DNA of 52,691 bases from the NCBI RefSeq assembly GCF_009932555.1, contig NZ_BLJO01000002.1, forward strand, positions 866,311 through 919,001, in the 5' to 3' direction. Position 1 is the first letter of the stretch; each line of letters begins with the position of its first letter. A program made the position numbers and the translations under genes. Origin of the DNA: Steroidobacter agaridevorans. GTDB taxonomy: Bacteria; Pseudomonadota; Gammaproteobacteria; Steroidobacterales; Steroidobacteraceae. Shown one piece after another: positions 11,901 to 19,374 of this stretch. The notes under the pieces are model-generated. The model was not told where the DNA came from and made no database searches. It saw only the letters and a program-made list of their open reading frames with translations.

Positions 11901-12416
11901 CTTGGAGATGCCGGCGGCCTCTTCGATGAAGCCGCGCAGTTCCTCGGGACGCGCCTCGATGACACGGCCGATCATGCCTTGCTCGATGATGGCGTAGCTG
12001 CGCGAGCCCAGGCCGGTGCCCAGGAACAGCTGCGTGATGTCCTTGCGACGGCAGCGGGCGCCGTTGAGGAAGTACGCCGACGTGCCGTCGCGGGAGACGA
12101 CGCGTTTCAGGGACACTTCATTGAAGTTGGCGAACTGGCCGGCCAGCTTGCCGTCGGAATTGTCGAACACCAGCTCCACCGAAGCGGTGCCCACGGGCTT
12201 GCGCGAGCTGGAGCCGTTGAACACCACGTCGGCCATCGAATCGCCGCGCAGGTGCTTGGCGGAGATCTCACCCATGACCCAGCGCACGGCGTCGATGATG
12301 TTCGACTTGCCGCAACCGTTCGGACCGACGACGCCCGTCAGGTTGCCTGGGAAATTCACCGCGGTCGGGTCCACGAAAGACTTGAACCCGGCCAACTTGA
12401 TCTTATTGAGTCGCAT
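8913..12416 (-). CDS. smc: Chromosome partition protein SMC
   Basis: Condensin ATPase that organises the nucleoid with ScpA and ScpB. I place the start at ATG 12416 (MRLNKIKLAGFKSF), preceded by GAGG, giving 1167 residues; an in-frame ATG 54 nt further out lacks support. Walker A is GPNGCGKSN near residue 32. A long coiled coil follows, then the hinge in the middle (about 500-650), the second coil, the ABC signature LSGGEKAL, and Walker B FCLLDEVDAPLDEANV. All catalytic motifs are intact. It is first in smc-zipA-ligA, divergent from dksA. Its partner scpA is about 7 kb away in this same window. Confidence 0.97.
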   Translation of the reverse strand: MRLNKIKLAGFKSFVDPTAVNFPGNLTGVVGPNGCGKSNIIDAVRWVMGEISAKHLRGDSMADVVFNGSSSRKPVGTASVELVFDNSDGKLAGQFANFNEVSLKRVVSRDGTSAYFLNGARCRRKDITQLFLGTGLGSRSYAIIEQGMIGRVIEARPEELRGFIEEAAGISKYKERRRETANRISATKENLERLNDVREEVDKQLRHLQRQAATARRYQALKQDERKLNAELIALRLKTIEGDAESKETVLRERDTAMQALIAELRAIESSIETSREDFTEKSEALNAVQGRYYQIGSEISRNEQSIQHTRELRQRQRQDLEQTEESAAEASKHLSRDQEQITQLQTELEQLEPGLEAAREREQASADALSQAEEAMQLWQERWEDFNRESRSASEKTQVERVRIEQLEHQLSGLQSRRERLSTELGQLDMGDSTERIAMLEAQQEDAAVQGETAATQLRDATEELQRLRERERELVSAEDNSRKQLQEAQGKLMSLQALQQAALGLAQGKVTEWLSSNSLTERPRLGQQLVVDQGWERAVETVLGSYLEAVSVDALDDIAQRIDSLQAGTVSFFSSGASSARSGDSNSLLSHVQGPSAISALLTGIIAVDTLPEALERRHSLSEGQSIITRDGVWIGRDWLRVSRDKDVHAGVIEREKEMGELRDRVSAAEEQRETVQSQLAECRDGFHALEQRRDELQVEVNRLHRSHSEFTSQVSALRAKAEQTSERLRRVTGEIEELDRDYEGRSEAIAEARARLQEGVEAMAQFEDQRMGLEQERDERREDLGHKRSQAQLDRAGAQDVAIKVESRRSALSSISAGLDRLRNQLEQLEQRRERLTQQLSEGDEPLNALEAELEAKLEQRVEVEEELSVARQALETAEHLMRTMDQQRLDREHAIEAARAGLEDMRMLAQELKVRRETLQEQFAATGLDLATVYQEMPPEAEVHAWEETLSDIADKVGRLGAVNLAAIEEYQEQSQRKEYLDSQFKDLTEALETLETAIQKIDKETRQRFQDTFDRVNAGLKERFPRLFGGGHAYLELAGEDILNAGVSIMARPPGKRNSTINQLSGGEKALTAVALVFSIFELNPAPFCLLDEVDAPLDEANVGRFCNTVKEMSERVQFIFITHNKTTMELASHLVGVTMNEPGVSRLVAVDVDEAVRLAAM

Positions 12417-12454
12417 CGCGCCTCGGTAGGAAGAGGGGTATGAAAACGGGCCGT

Positions 12455-12483
12455 AGTGTATGTGAAACATTCCCGCCTGTGGA
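12455..12483 (-). promoter_or_regulatory. Candidate promoter of smc-zipA-ligA
   Basis: On the minus strand TCCACA (12483-12478) is 17 bp from TACACT (12460-12455), about 40 bp upstream of the smc ATG. Each hexamer matches the sigma-70 consensus at four positions. Confidence 0.4.
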
Positions 12484-12553
12484 CGCGTTGACGCAGGCTG
12501 AGCGGGCCAAAATTCAGCCCACCGATAGACCTGTACGCGCGGGGTGCGGTCTG

Positions 12554-12559
12554 TATAAT
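12554..12559 (+). promoter_or_regulatory. -10 box of the dksA promoter
   Basis: A perfect TATAAT preceded by TG, about 140 bp before the dksA start, in the 280-bp space between divergent smc and dksA. No strong -35 hexamer is seen 16-18 bp upstream. The resulting 5' leader of about 130 nt has no feature I recognise. Confidence 0.5.
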
Positions 12560-12697
12560 CGCGCCCCTCTTTGGCGAACGATTGTCCGGAACTGTTGAAG
12601 CTGTTGGTCCAAGCTGTTGTTTAGGGCCGTGGTTTGGGTTCGAGCCTCGCGCGGGCGAGCCGAGCTCCTCTAGTAGGCCCTGGCGGAGGCACTTTAG

Positions 12698-13633
12698 ATG
12701 GCCGCAAAAAAACCGTCGGCGAAGCCGGCGAAGGCCAAGCAAACCGTGGTCAAGAAAGCCCCGGCCGTGAAAGAGCCGGCCAAGGACACCGCGAAAAAGG
12801 CGGCGTCCGCCAAGAAAGCGCCCCCAGTCGCAGCCCGGCCCAAGCCCGCGGCGGCGGCCCCTGCGCCTCGCCCGACACCAGCCTCCGCCCACACTGCAAC
12901 CAAGGCCGACAAGCCCATCGAACCGATCAAGCCAGTTGCCGCCCCCGTACCGAAGGCTGCAACTGTCGCCGCTTCTGCGAAACCGGCCCACAAGCCGGCG
13001 CCGAAGGTGAGCAACACAGCCGCCCCGGTCGAGCCGACCGACGATGAGTCGATCGCCGCGCCGGCCCCTGCAACCCCTGTGAAGCCAACGATTTCAGCGA
13101 GACCCGTGATTTCCAATCTGAATACCCATTCCCAGGACACTGACGCTGCTAGCGACAGTGAGGACAGCGAAGGCCAGGATCTGTCGAGCGTCAACCTGTT
13201 AGCCGGCCCGCGCAATGTAAAGCCTTACATTCCGCGGCGTGGCGAGCAGTACATGAACAAGGAGCAGCTGGAGCACTTCCGGCAGATCCTGAACAACTGG
13301 AAACGCGACCTGATGCAGGAAGTGGATCGCACCGTGCTTCACATGAAGGACGAGGCGGCCAACTTCCCGGATCCGAACGACCGCGCGACCCAGGAGTCCG
13401 AGTTCAGCCTCGAGCTGCGCACGCGTGACCGCGAGCGCAAGCTGATCCGCAAGATCGAAGAAGCGATCAAGCGGATCGAGGATGGCAGCTACGGCTACTG
13501 CGTCGAGACCGGCGAGGAGATCGGCATCAAGCGGCTCGAAGCCCGCCCGGTCGCGACCCTGTGCATCGAAGCGCAGGAACGCCGCGAGCGTCGCGAGCTC
13601 CAGTACGGCGACCGCGACGACCGCTATCGCTGA
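12698..13633 (+). CDS. dksA: RNA polymerase-binding transcription factor DksA, two-Cys type with long basic extension
   Basis: DksA binds in the RNA polymerase secondary channel and acts with ppGpp in stringent control. The core (about residues 165-311) follows E. coli DksA closely: EQYMNKEQLEHFRQIL, the coiled-coil tip NFPDPNDRA with both acidic tip residues, EFSLELRTRDRERKLI, and the C-terminal globule. The zinc finger is altered. The first pair reads CVET and the second CIEA, so only two of four cysteines remain (Cys-Thr...Cys-Ala), the pattern I recall for zinc-independent Pseudomonas DksA2. The N-terminal 165 residues are Lys/Ala/Pro-rich low complexity, absent from the 151-residue E. 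coli protein. It is the first gene before gluQ and phaR. Confidence 0.94.
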   Translation: MAAKKPSAKPAKAKQTVVKKAPAVKEPAKDTAKKAASAKKAPPVAARPKPAAAAPAPRPTPASAHTATKADKPIEPIKPVAAPVPKAATVAASAKPAHKPAPKVSNTAAPVEPTDDESIAAPAPATPVKPTISARPVISNLNTHSQDTDAASDSEDSEGQDLSSVNLLAGPRNVKPYIPRRGEQYMNKEQLEHFRQILNNWKRDLMQEVDRTVLHMKDEAANFPDPNDRATQESEFSLELRTRDRERKLIRKIEEAIKRIEDGSYGYCVETGEEIGIKRLEARPVATLCIEAQERRERRELQYGDRDDRYR

Positions 13634-13646
13634 TTCTCCTGGTCAG

Positions 13647-14576
13647 CTGACCTACCGGGGCCGGTTCGCACCCTCGCCGACCGGCCCCCTCCACTTCGGC
13701 TCGCTGGTCGCGGCCGTCGGTAGTTATCTGTACGCCCGTCAGGCGGGCGGCGAGTGGCTACTCCGCATCGAAGACCTGGACGCACCCCGCGAGGTCCCAG
13801 GCAGCGCCGATTCCATCATCCGCACCCTCGACACGCTCGGTTTCGAGTGGACTGGTTCTATCTTGCGCCAGAGTTCACGCCGCGATGCCTATGAAGCGGC
13901 CACTCAACATTTGCTAAATAACAACGCGGCATTTCATTGCTCATGTACTCGCAGTGAACTGCAAGCCGCGCAATCTTCCGAAGTGCGTTTGTTTGATACC
14001 GATGAGTTGCGTTATCCGGGATGGTGTCGCCTAGGCCCTCGCGCGCCAGAACGCAAGACCGCCGTTCGTTTATTTGTGCCCCGAGGGGAAACCGCAGTTA
14101 CGGATTTGCTGCAAGGACGCTTCACTGTTGATGTGTCAGCAGAAGTTGGGGATTTCGTCGTTCGCCGCCGTGATGGGCTGCATGCTTATCAGCTCGCGGT
14201 GGTGATCGACGACGCCTTCCAAGGGATTACCGCGGTCGTGCGCGGAGCCGATCTGCTGCACAGCTCACCTCGACAGGTGATATTGCATCGCATGTTAAAT
14301 CTGGCGGTACCGGACTACGCACATTTGCCGGTAGTAACAGATGTTAATGGGATCAAACTGTCGAAGTCGGCAGGCGCTGCAGCAATCGATATTGCCCGCC
14401 CTACTTACGAAGTGTGGCGGGCTTTAGAGTTTCTGCAGCAAACGCCGCCTCCCGAACTGCGTCGTGCCGGATTGGCGACGTTGTGGGAGTGGGCAATAAA
14501 ACACTGGCAACCGAAACGTTTGAACGGACTGCGTCAGGCAACGATCCGGGTCGGACGCGAGGATGGACTAACATGA
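13647..14576 (+). CDS. gluQ: Glutamyl-Q tRNA(Asp) synthetase
   Basis: Transfers glutamate to the queuosine base at position 34 of tRNA-Asp; it is a truncated GluRS without an anticodon-binding domain. Seen: FAPSPTGPLHFGSL (HIGH-like), RIEDLDAPRE, zinc-site residues in FHCSC and ELRYPGWC (Cys, Cys, Tyr, Cys), and KLSKS. The start is a problem. Homology begins at TYRGRFAPSPTG, but between the only upstream in-frame ATG (13482, inside dksA) and this point there is no ATG, GTG or TTG. I give the CTG at 13647 as a provisional start (about 309 residues). A non-standard start, a 150-nt overlap with dksA, or a sequence error are all possible. Its TGA overlaps an ATG of the next gene. Confidence 0.88.
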   Translation: MTYRGRFAPSPTGPLHFGSLVAAVGSYLYARQAGGEWLLRIEDLDAPREVPGSADSIIRTLDTLGFEWTGSILRQSSRRDAYEAATQHLLNNNAAFHCSCTRSELQAAQSSEVRLFDTDELRYPGWCRLGPRAPERKTAVRLFVPRGETAVTDLLQGRFTVDVSAEVGDFVVRRRDGLHAYQLAVVIDDAFQGITAVVRGADLLHSSPRQVILHRMLNLAVPDYAHLPVVTDVNGIKLSKSAGAAAIDIARPTYEVWRALEFLQQTPPPELRRAGLATLWEWAIKHWQPKRLNGLRQATIRVGREDGLT

Positions 14577-14629
14577 ATGCGCTAGAAACAAGATTGGCTT
14601 CTAGCTCTGAGCTGCATCGGGGAGCAGTG

Positions 14630-15220
14630 ATGAGCGAGCCGCACTTCGACGGTAAACAGGTCGACGGCAAGCAGGAGAATGCGATCAGTCAAACCAGAGA
14701 CAATCAACCCAGAGAAGGACAACCCAGAGTCGTCAAGAAATATCCCAATCGCCGCCTCTACGACACGGTCGAAAGCCGCTACATCACTCTCGCCGACATC
14801 CGGCGCCTGGTGATGGACAAGATCGACTTCATCGTGATCGACAAGAAATCGCAAGACGACATCACCCGCTCCATCCTGCTGCAGGTGATCGCCGAACAGG
14901 AGCATGCCGGCGAGCCGCTCATGAGTCAGGATTTCCTGTCACAGGTGATCCGCTCGTATGGCGGGGCCATGCAATGCCTGGTGGGAAGCTATCTGGAACA
15001 GAGCCTGAAGCTGCTGTCGAACCAACAGCAGCAGATGAGGGAGCACATGCGAGGCGTGTTCGGCAACGATGCCTATGACAGCATTGCCGCGCTGACGCAG
15101 CAAAACATCGAGCGATGGCGCTCGGTGCAGGACGATATTTTCAAGGTGATGAGCGGGGCCGCAGCTACGGCCCGCAAGGACCAGCGCGCAGAGGATACGG
15201 AGACCGACCCGCGCAGCTAA
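14630..15220 (+). CDS. phaR: Polyhydroxyalkanoate synthesis repressor PhaR
   Basis: DNA- and PHB-binding regulator of polyhydroxyalkanoate granule genes such as phasins. The N-terminal PHB_acc domain is clear: VVKKYPNRRLYDTVESRYI, TLADIRRLVMD, then FIVIDKKSQDDITRSILLQVI. The PHB_acc middle region (GEPLMSQDFLSQVIRSYGG) and a Gln-rich C-terminal helix follow. I choose ATG 14630 because a GGGGAG sits just upstream, giving 196 residues. The in-frame ATG at 14573 overlaps the gluQ stop (ATGA) and is an alternative adding 19 residues. No PHA synthase is in the window, so the target is inferred from the family. Confidence 0.9.
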   Translation: MSEPHFDGKQVDGKQENAISQTRDNQPREGQPRVVKKYPNRRLYDTVESRYITLADIRRLVMDKIDFIVIDKKSQDDITRSILLQVIAEQEHAGEPLMSQDFLSQVIRSYGGAMQCLVGSYLEQSLKLLSNQQQQMREHMRGVFGNDAYDSIAALTQQNIERWRSVQDDIFKVMSGAAATARKDQRAEDTETDPRS

Positions 15221-15230
15221 GCAGATTTCA

Positions 15231-15260
15231 GGCCGGAGGCAGTGGCCACTGCCTCCGGCC
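15231..15260. terminator. 30-bp perfect palindrome between phaR and pnp
   Basis: Two 15-base arms, ggccggaggcagtgg and its exact complement, meet with no spacer between convergent phaR and pnp. It is most simply a bidirectional terminator (the hairpin would form with a small loop from the central bases), though U-tracts are short. Confidence 0.7.
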
Positions 15261-15270
15261 CGATTAGCCC

Positions 15271-17358
15271 TTAGGCAGCGTCGACGTTGCGCATGCTCAG
15301 ACGCACGCGGCCCTGACGATCGACTTCCAGCACCTTCACGCGCACCACGTCGCCTTCCTTCAGCTTGTCGCTGACGCGCTCGACGCGTTCTTCAGAGATC
15401 TGCGAGATGTGCACCAGGCCGTCCTTGCCCGGCAGGATGGTGACAAACGCGCCGAAGTCCATCAGACGCGCTACGCGGCCTTCATAGATGCGACCCACTT
15501 CGACTTCCGCTGTGATCAGCTCGATGCGACGCTGCGCCTCACGGCCCGACACGCCGTCCACCGACGCGATCTTGACCGTGCCGTCGTTCTCGATGTCGAT
15601 CGTGGTGCCGGTCTCTTCGGTGATGGCGCGGATGACCGCACCGCCCTTGCCGATGACTTCGCGGATCTTCTCCGGATCGATCTTGATGGTGATGATCGAC
15701 GGCGCCCACTCCGACATCTGCGGACGGGCTGCGGGCAGGATCTTGTCCATCTGCTCGAGGATGTGCAGACGGCCGGCCTTCGCCTGATCCAGCGCCACCT
15801 GCATGATCTCCTTGGTGATGCCGTTGATCTTGATGTCCATCTGCAGCGCGGTCACGCCGTCGCGGGTGCCGGCCACCTTGAAATCCATGTCGCCGAGGTG
15901 ATCTTCGTCACCGAGGATGTCGGTGAGCACCTGGAACTTGTCGCCCTCCTTCACCAGGCCCATCGCCACGCCGGCGACCGAAGCCTTGATCGGCACGCCC
16001 GCATCCATCAGCGCGAGGCTGGAGCCGCAGACGCTGGCCATGGAGCTGGAGCCGTTCGACTCGAGAATTTCCGAGACGACGCGGATGACGTACGGGAAGT
16101 TGGTCATGTCCGGCATCACGGCGCTGATGCCGCGGCGAGCCAGGTTGCCGTGACCGATTTCGCGGCGCTTCGGCGAGCCCATCATGCCCGTCTCGCCCAC
16201 GCTGAACGGAGGGAAGTTGTAGTGGAACATGAACGGCTCTTTGCGCTCGCCGGTCAGCGCATCGATGATCTGCGCGTCGCGGCCGGTGCCGAGCGTGGTG
16301 GTGACGAGCGCCTGCGTCTCGCCACGAGTGAACAAAGCAGAGCCGTGCGTACGCGGCAGCGCGCCGGTCTTGATCGTGATCGGACGCACCGTCTTCATGT
16401 CACGGCCATCGATACGCGGCTGACCGGCGATGATGCGGTCACGCACGATGCGATATTCGAGATTGGCAAATTCCTTGGAAACATCGCCGGCGGTGAACTG
16501 CGGAGCTTCGCCGGTGGCCAGCGCGGTGAGCGCGGCGGCCTTGATTTCCTGCACGCGGTCGCGACGCTTCATCTTGTCGGTGACCTGATAAGCCTCGCTC
16601 AGCGCGCTCTTCGCACTGGCGGCGACAGCGGCTTCCAGCGCGGTGTTGGCAACGGGCGGCGCCCAGGCCCAGGCCGGCTTGCCCGCTTCGGCCTTGAGCT
16701 CGTTGATCGCCTTGATCGCGACCTGCATCTGTTCGTGACCGAACACCACGGCGCCGAGCATCACTTCCTCGGGCAGGCGATCGGCTTCGGACTCGACCAT
16801 CAGCACTGCTTCGGCCGTGCCGGCGACCACGAGGTCGAGCTTGGAAGTCTTCAGCTGCTTACCGGTCGGGTTGAGCACGTACTGGCCGTCGATATAACCG
16901 ACCTTGGCCGCAGCGATGGGGCCCATGAACGGCACGCCGGACAGCGCCAGCGCCGCGGAGGCGCCGAGCATGGCCGGAATGTCGGCATCGATATCGGGGT
17001 TGAGCGAGACCACGGTCGCGACGACCTGGATCTCGTTGAAGAAATGTTCGGGGAACAGCGGGCGGATCGGACGGTCGATCAGGCGCGAGGTCAATGTTTC
17101 CTTTTCGCTCGGCCGGCCTTCGCGCTTGAAGAAGCCGCCGGGGATGCGGCCCGCGGCGTAGGTCTTCTCGACGTAGTTGACCGTCAGCGGGAAGAAGTCC
17201 TTGTTCGGATCGGCCTGCTTGCGGCCTACCGCGGTGACCAGCACCACGGTGTCGCCCATCGACACCACCACCGCGCCGTCGGCCTGACGGGCCATTTCGC
17301 CGGTTTCCAACGTGACTTGATGCTGACCGAAGGCGAAGGATTTTTTAATAGCGCTCAC
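15271..17358 (-). CDS. pnp: Polyribonucleotide nucleotidyltransferase (PNPase)
   Basis: Phosphorolytic 3'-5' exoribonuclease of the RNA degradosome. The 695 residues carry two RNase PH domains (first about 10-230, second about 310-545, with [17 protein letters not shown] and [18 protein letters not shown]), the linking helical domain, a KH domain ([17 protein letters not shown]) and a C-terminal S1 domain ([18 protein letters not shown]). The start is GTG 17358 with AGGA upstream; an alternative downstream start is not needed. It lies 191 bp after rpsO on the same strand, the usual rpsO-pnp arrangement. Confidence 0.97.
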   Translation of the reverse strand: MSAIKKSFAFGQHQVTLETGEMARQADGAVVVSMGDTVVLVTAVGRKQADPNKDFFPLTVNYVEKTYAAGRIPGGFFKREGRPSEKETLTSRLIDRPIRPLFPEHFFNEIQVVATVVSLNPDIDADIPAMLGASAALALSGVPFMGPIAAAKVGYIDGQYVLNPTGKQLKTSKLDLVVAGTAEAVLMVESEADRLPEEVMLGAVVFGHEQMQVAIKAINELKAEAGKPAWAWAPPVANTALEAAVAASAKSALSEAYQVTDKMKRRDRVQEIKAAALTALATGEAPQFTAGDVSKEFANLEYRIVRDRIIAGQPRIDGRDMKTVRPITIKTGALPRTHGSALFTRGETQALVTTTLGTGRDAQIIDALTGERKEPFMFHYNFPPFSVGETGMMGSPKRREIGHGNLARRGISAVMPDMTNFPYVIRVVSEILESNGSSSMASVCGSSLALMDAGVPIKASVAGVAMGLVKEGDKFQVLTDILGDEDHLGDMDFKVAGTRDGVTALQMDIKINGITKEIMQVALDQAKAGRLHILEQMDKILPAARPQMSEWAPSIITIKIDPEKIREVIGKGGAVIRAITEETGTTIDIENDGTVKIASVDGVSGREAQRRIELITAEVEVGRIYEGRVARLMDFGAFVTILPGKDGLVHISQISEERVERVSDKLKEGDVVRVKVLEVDRQGRVRLSMRNVDAA

Positions 17359-17549
17359 GATGGTTCCTACTGATATTTGGATGGCTCAGCAGCTCATCGC
17401 GCGACACGAGGGCGCAAATTGGCCGAGACACGAAGTTGAATTGAAAGCTCGATGCAGCGAACGGCACAGCATGACGATGGCCAGGGTTCGTGCGGGATCA
17501 GGCGGGAGAGCCGGCATGAACTGATATCCGGCTCGATCCCATCTGCGGC
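17359..17549 (-). other. rpsO-pnp intercistronic region with hairpin
   Basis: 191 bp without a gene. A 7-bp inverted repeat GAGCCGG/CCGGCTC (about 17512-17538) with a 13-nt loop lies just after rpsO on the minus strand. In E. coli this interval carries an RNase III-processed stem that controls pnp. The position fits such a role here, but the sequence itself does not prove it. Confidence 0.4.
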
Positions 17550-17819
17550 TTAGCGCCGCAGACCGAGACTGCTGACGACGGCGGTGTAGCGCTCCGGCGC
17601 GGTCTCTTTGAGATAGTCCAGCAGCTTGCGGCGCTGATTCACCATCTTCAGCAAGCCACGGCGGGAAGCGTGATCGCTCTTGTGAGCGCTGAAGTGCTCA
17701 CCCAGGCCGTTGATGCGTGCGGACAGCAGCGCAATCTGGACTTCCGGCGAACCGGTGTCTTTGGCGTTGCGGCGGTATTGGGCGACGATTCCGCCCTTCT
17801 GGTCGGTCGACAATGACAT
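17550..17819 (-). CDS. rpsO: 30S ribosomal protein S15
   Basis: Primary 16S rRNA-binding protein of the small-subunit platform. 89 residues, the standard length, with the hallmark segments [49 protein letters not shown]. All four helices are intact. It is followed by pnp and preceded by truB. A good promoter lies in the truB-rpsO gap, so rpsO-pnp can be expressed apart from the upstream operon. S15 autoregulation through its leader is known in E. coli; a small GCCGCC/GGCGGC stem is present in this leader, but no pseudoknot was established. Confidence 0.98.
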   Translation of the reverse strand: MSLSTDQKGGIVAQYRRNAKDTGSPEVQIALLSARINGLGEHFSAHKSDHASRRGLLKMVNQRRKLLDYLKETAPERYTAVVSSLGLRR

Positions 17820-17899
17820 CTGCTTAACCTCGGTGCGGCGTGCGAATCGCCGCGTGAAGAAACTCTAGCCGCCACGGCGGCGACTTTTGAGAGGCGCGC

Positions 17900-17927
17900 A
17901 TTGTACCCGCGCGGCTTGGAATCTCAA
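17900..17927 (-). promoter_or_regulatory. Sigma-70 promoter for rpsO-pnp
   Basis: On the minus strand TTGAGA (17927-17922) and TACAAT (17905-17900) are separated by 16 bp, with each hexamer matching at five of six positions. The start would fall near 17893, about 75 nt before the rpsO ATG. Confidence 0.65.
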
Positions 17928-17940
17928 GTAAAACCAAGAA

Positions 17941-18855
17941 TTAGGGCACCGATACGAACAGACGTGCAGGTTTCACCCGCCCGCCCGGCTGGCCCTCGCC
18001 CAGGCCCAGGAAACGCCCGGCCGGGCCATAAAGTCGCACTTCGCCCAGCGGCGCCGCTGCTTCTCCGGAAACCGTACGGCCCAGCAGCAGGCTTTGCGCC
18101 GCTGAAGTGTCCAGGTCCACGCGCGGCAGGTCGGCAAACGCCGTATCCACCGCCAACAAGCGGCCGCCGAGCTGTTCCTGGCTTTCGGCCGACAACGCCT
18201 CCAGGGTGAACATCGGCTGGTCGCCGAAGGGATCCACCGACAGGCGGCGCAGGCCTTTGACATAGCCTAGCGTGCCCAGCTTGACCGCCACATCGGCAGC
18301 GAGGGTGCGGATATAGGTCCCCTTGGAGCAGTACACGTCGAATTCGAGCTGGTTGGTCGTCAGCCCCTCCTCGCTGCACACGCGCGCGATCCTGTGGATC
18401 ACGATGTCCCGGGGCGGACGCTCGACCGACTCGCCTTTGCGAGCCAGCTCGTACAGGCGCTTGCCCTCGAACTTCAAAGCGGAATGCATCGGCGGGATCT
18501 GCTGCTGATTGCCGAGGAACCCGGCCAGCACCGCATCCACGCCCGCTGCCGTGAGCTGGGGCACGGGTGCGCGCTCAATCACTTCCGTCTCGCCATCGCC
18601 CGACGGCGTCAGCTCGCCGAGCTGCACCAGTACGCGATAGGTCTTGCCAGAGTTCAGCAGACGGCCGCAGACCTTCGTGGCCTGCCCGAAGCACACCGGC
18701 AGCAGGCCGGACGCCAACGGATCGAGGCTGCCCGCGTGGCCCGCCTTGAGCGCGCCATAGAGCACACGAACTTGCTGGAGAGCGGCGTTGGAAGACACGC
18801 CGAGGGCCTTGTCGAGCAGCAGGATGCCGTCGACTTCACGATGGAAGCGCTTCAC
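17941..18855 (-). CDS. truB: tRNA pseudouridine(55) synthase TruB
   Basis: Makes the universal T-loop pseudouridine at position 55 of tRNA. The 304 residues include GILLLDKALGVSSNAALQ at the N-terminus, the catalytic loop GHAGSLDPLASGLLP with the active Asp, the KTYRV strand, and a C-terminal PUA-like region rich in Gly/Leu. It lies 11 nt after rbfA in the nusA-infB cluster. Nothing unusual beyond Ser for Ala/Thr in the catalytic loop. Confidence 0.96.
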   Translation of the reverse strand: MKRFHREVDGILLLDKALGVSSNAALQQVRVLYGALKAGHAGSLDPLASGLLPVCFGQATKVCGRLLNSGKTYRVLVQLGELTPSGDGETEVIERAPVPQLTAAGVDAVLAGFLGNQQQIPPMHSALKFEGKRLYELARKGESVERPPRDIVIHRIARVCSEEGLTTNQLEFDVYCSKGTYIRTLAADVAVKLGTLGYVKGLRRLSVDPFGDQPMFTLEALSAESQEQLGGRLLAVDTAFADLPRVDLDTSAAQSLLLGRTVSGEAAAPLGEVRLYGPAGRFLGLGEGQPGGRVKPARLFVSVP

Positions 18856-18866
18856 GTGGGGTCTGG

Positions 18867-19361
18867 CTAGCGTTTGGGAGACGACTGCCCGTCGTCCTCG
18901 TCCGAGTCGTAGTGGCCGTCGTCGTCATCGTCGGAGCTGTAGTGAGCATCCTCGTCCGATTCGGCAGACGCCTCGCCCTCCGCGGCTGGCTCATCCTCGA
19001 CATGCCGGGCTTCGTCATCCTTCACGGCCTTGTTGATGAGCGCCGACAGGCGCGCGCCGCTTTCGATCAGCTCGTCCTGCACGAAGCGCAGTTCGGGGCT
19101 GTGGCGAATTCCCAAGGCGCGCCCCAGCGGGCCGCGGAGCATGTCCGCAGCCTGCGTGAGGATTTGCTGAGCCAGGTGCGGATCCGCCCCGAGCACCGAG
19201 TAGTAGATCTTCGCGTAGCTCAAATCACTCGACATGCGCACGTCGGTCAACGTGATCATGCCGAGCCGCGGGTCGCGCAGCTCGCGTCGGATCAACTCGC
19301 TCAGTGCGCGTTGAATCTGCTGGCCGACCCGCTTGGCACGGGGATAAGACTTCGTCGACAT
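18867..19361 (-). CDS. rbfA: 30S ribosome-binding factor RbfA with acidic tail
   Basis: Late-stage 30S maturation factor that binds near the 16S 5' end. Residues 1-115 are a normal RbfA KH-like domain: RVGQQIQRALSELIRRELRDPRLGMITLTDVRMSSDLSYAKIYYSV and HSPELRFVQDELIESGARLSALI. The last roughly 45 residues are an unusual tail of Asp, Ser and Glu (DDDDDGHYDSDEDDG), giving 164 residues against about 130 for E. coli. Such a tail is probably disordered. It sits between infB (13 nt upstream) and truB. Confidence 0.95.
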   Translation of the reverse strand: MSTKSYPRAKRVGQQIQRALSELIRRELRDPRLGMITLTDVRMSSDLSYAKIYYSVLGADPHLAQQILTQAADMLRGPLGRALGIRHSPELRFVQDELIESGARLSALINKAVKDDEARHVEDEPAAEGEASAESDEDAHYSSDDDDDGHYDSDEDDGQSSPKR

Positions 19362-19374
19362 CTCACCTCAAGCA

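Noticed and set aside
15409-17373. 654-codon plus-strand frame opposite pnp
   Set aside because: Antisense shadow of a conserved gene; His/Arg/Asp-rich composition typical of high-GC reverse frames.
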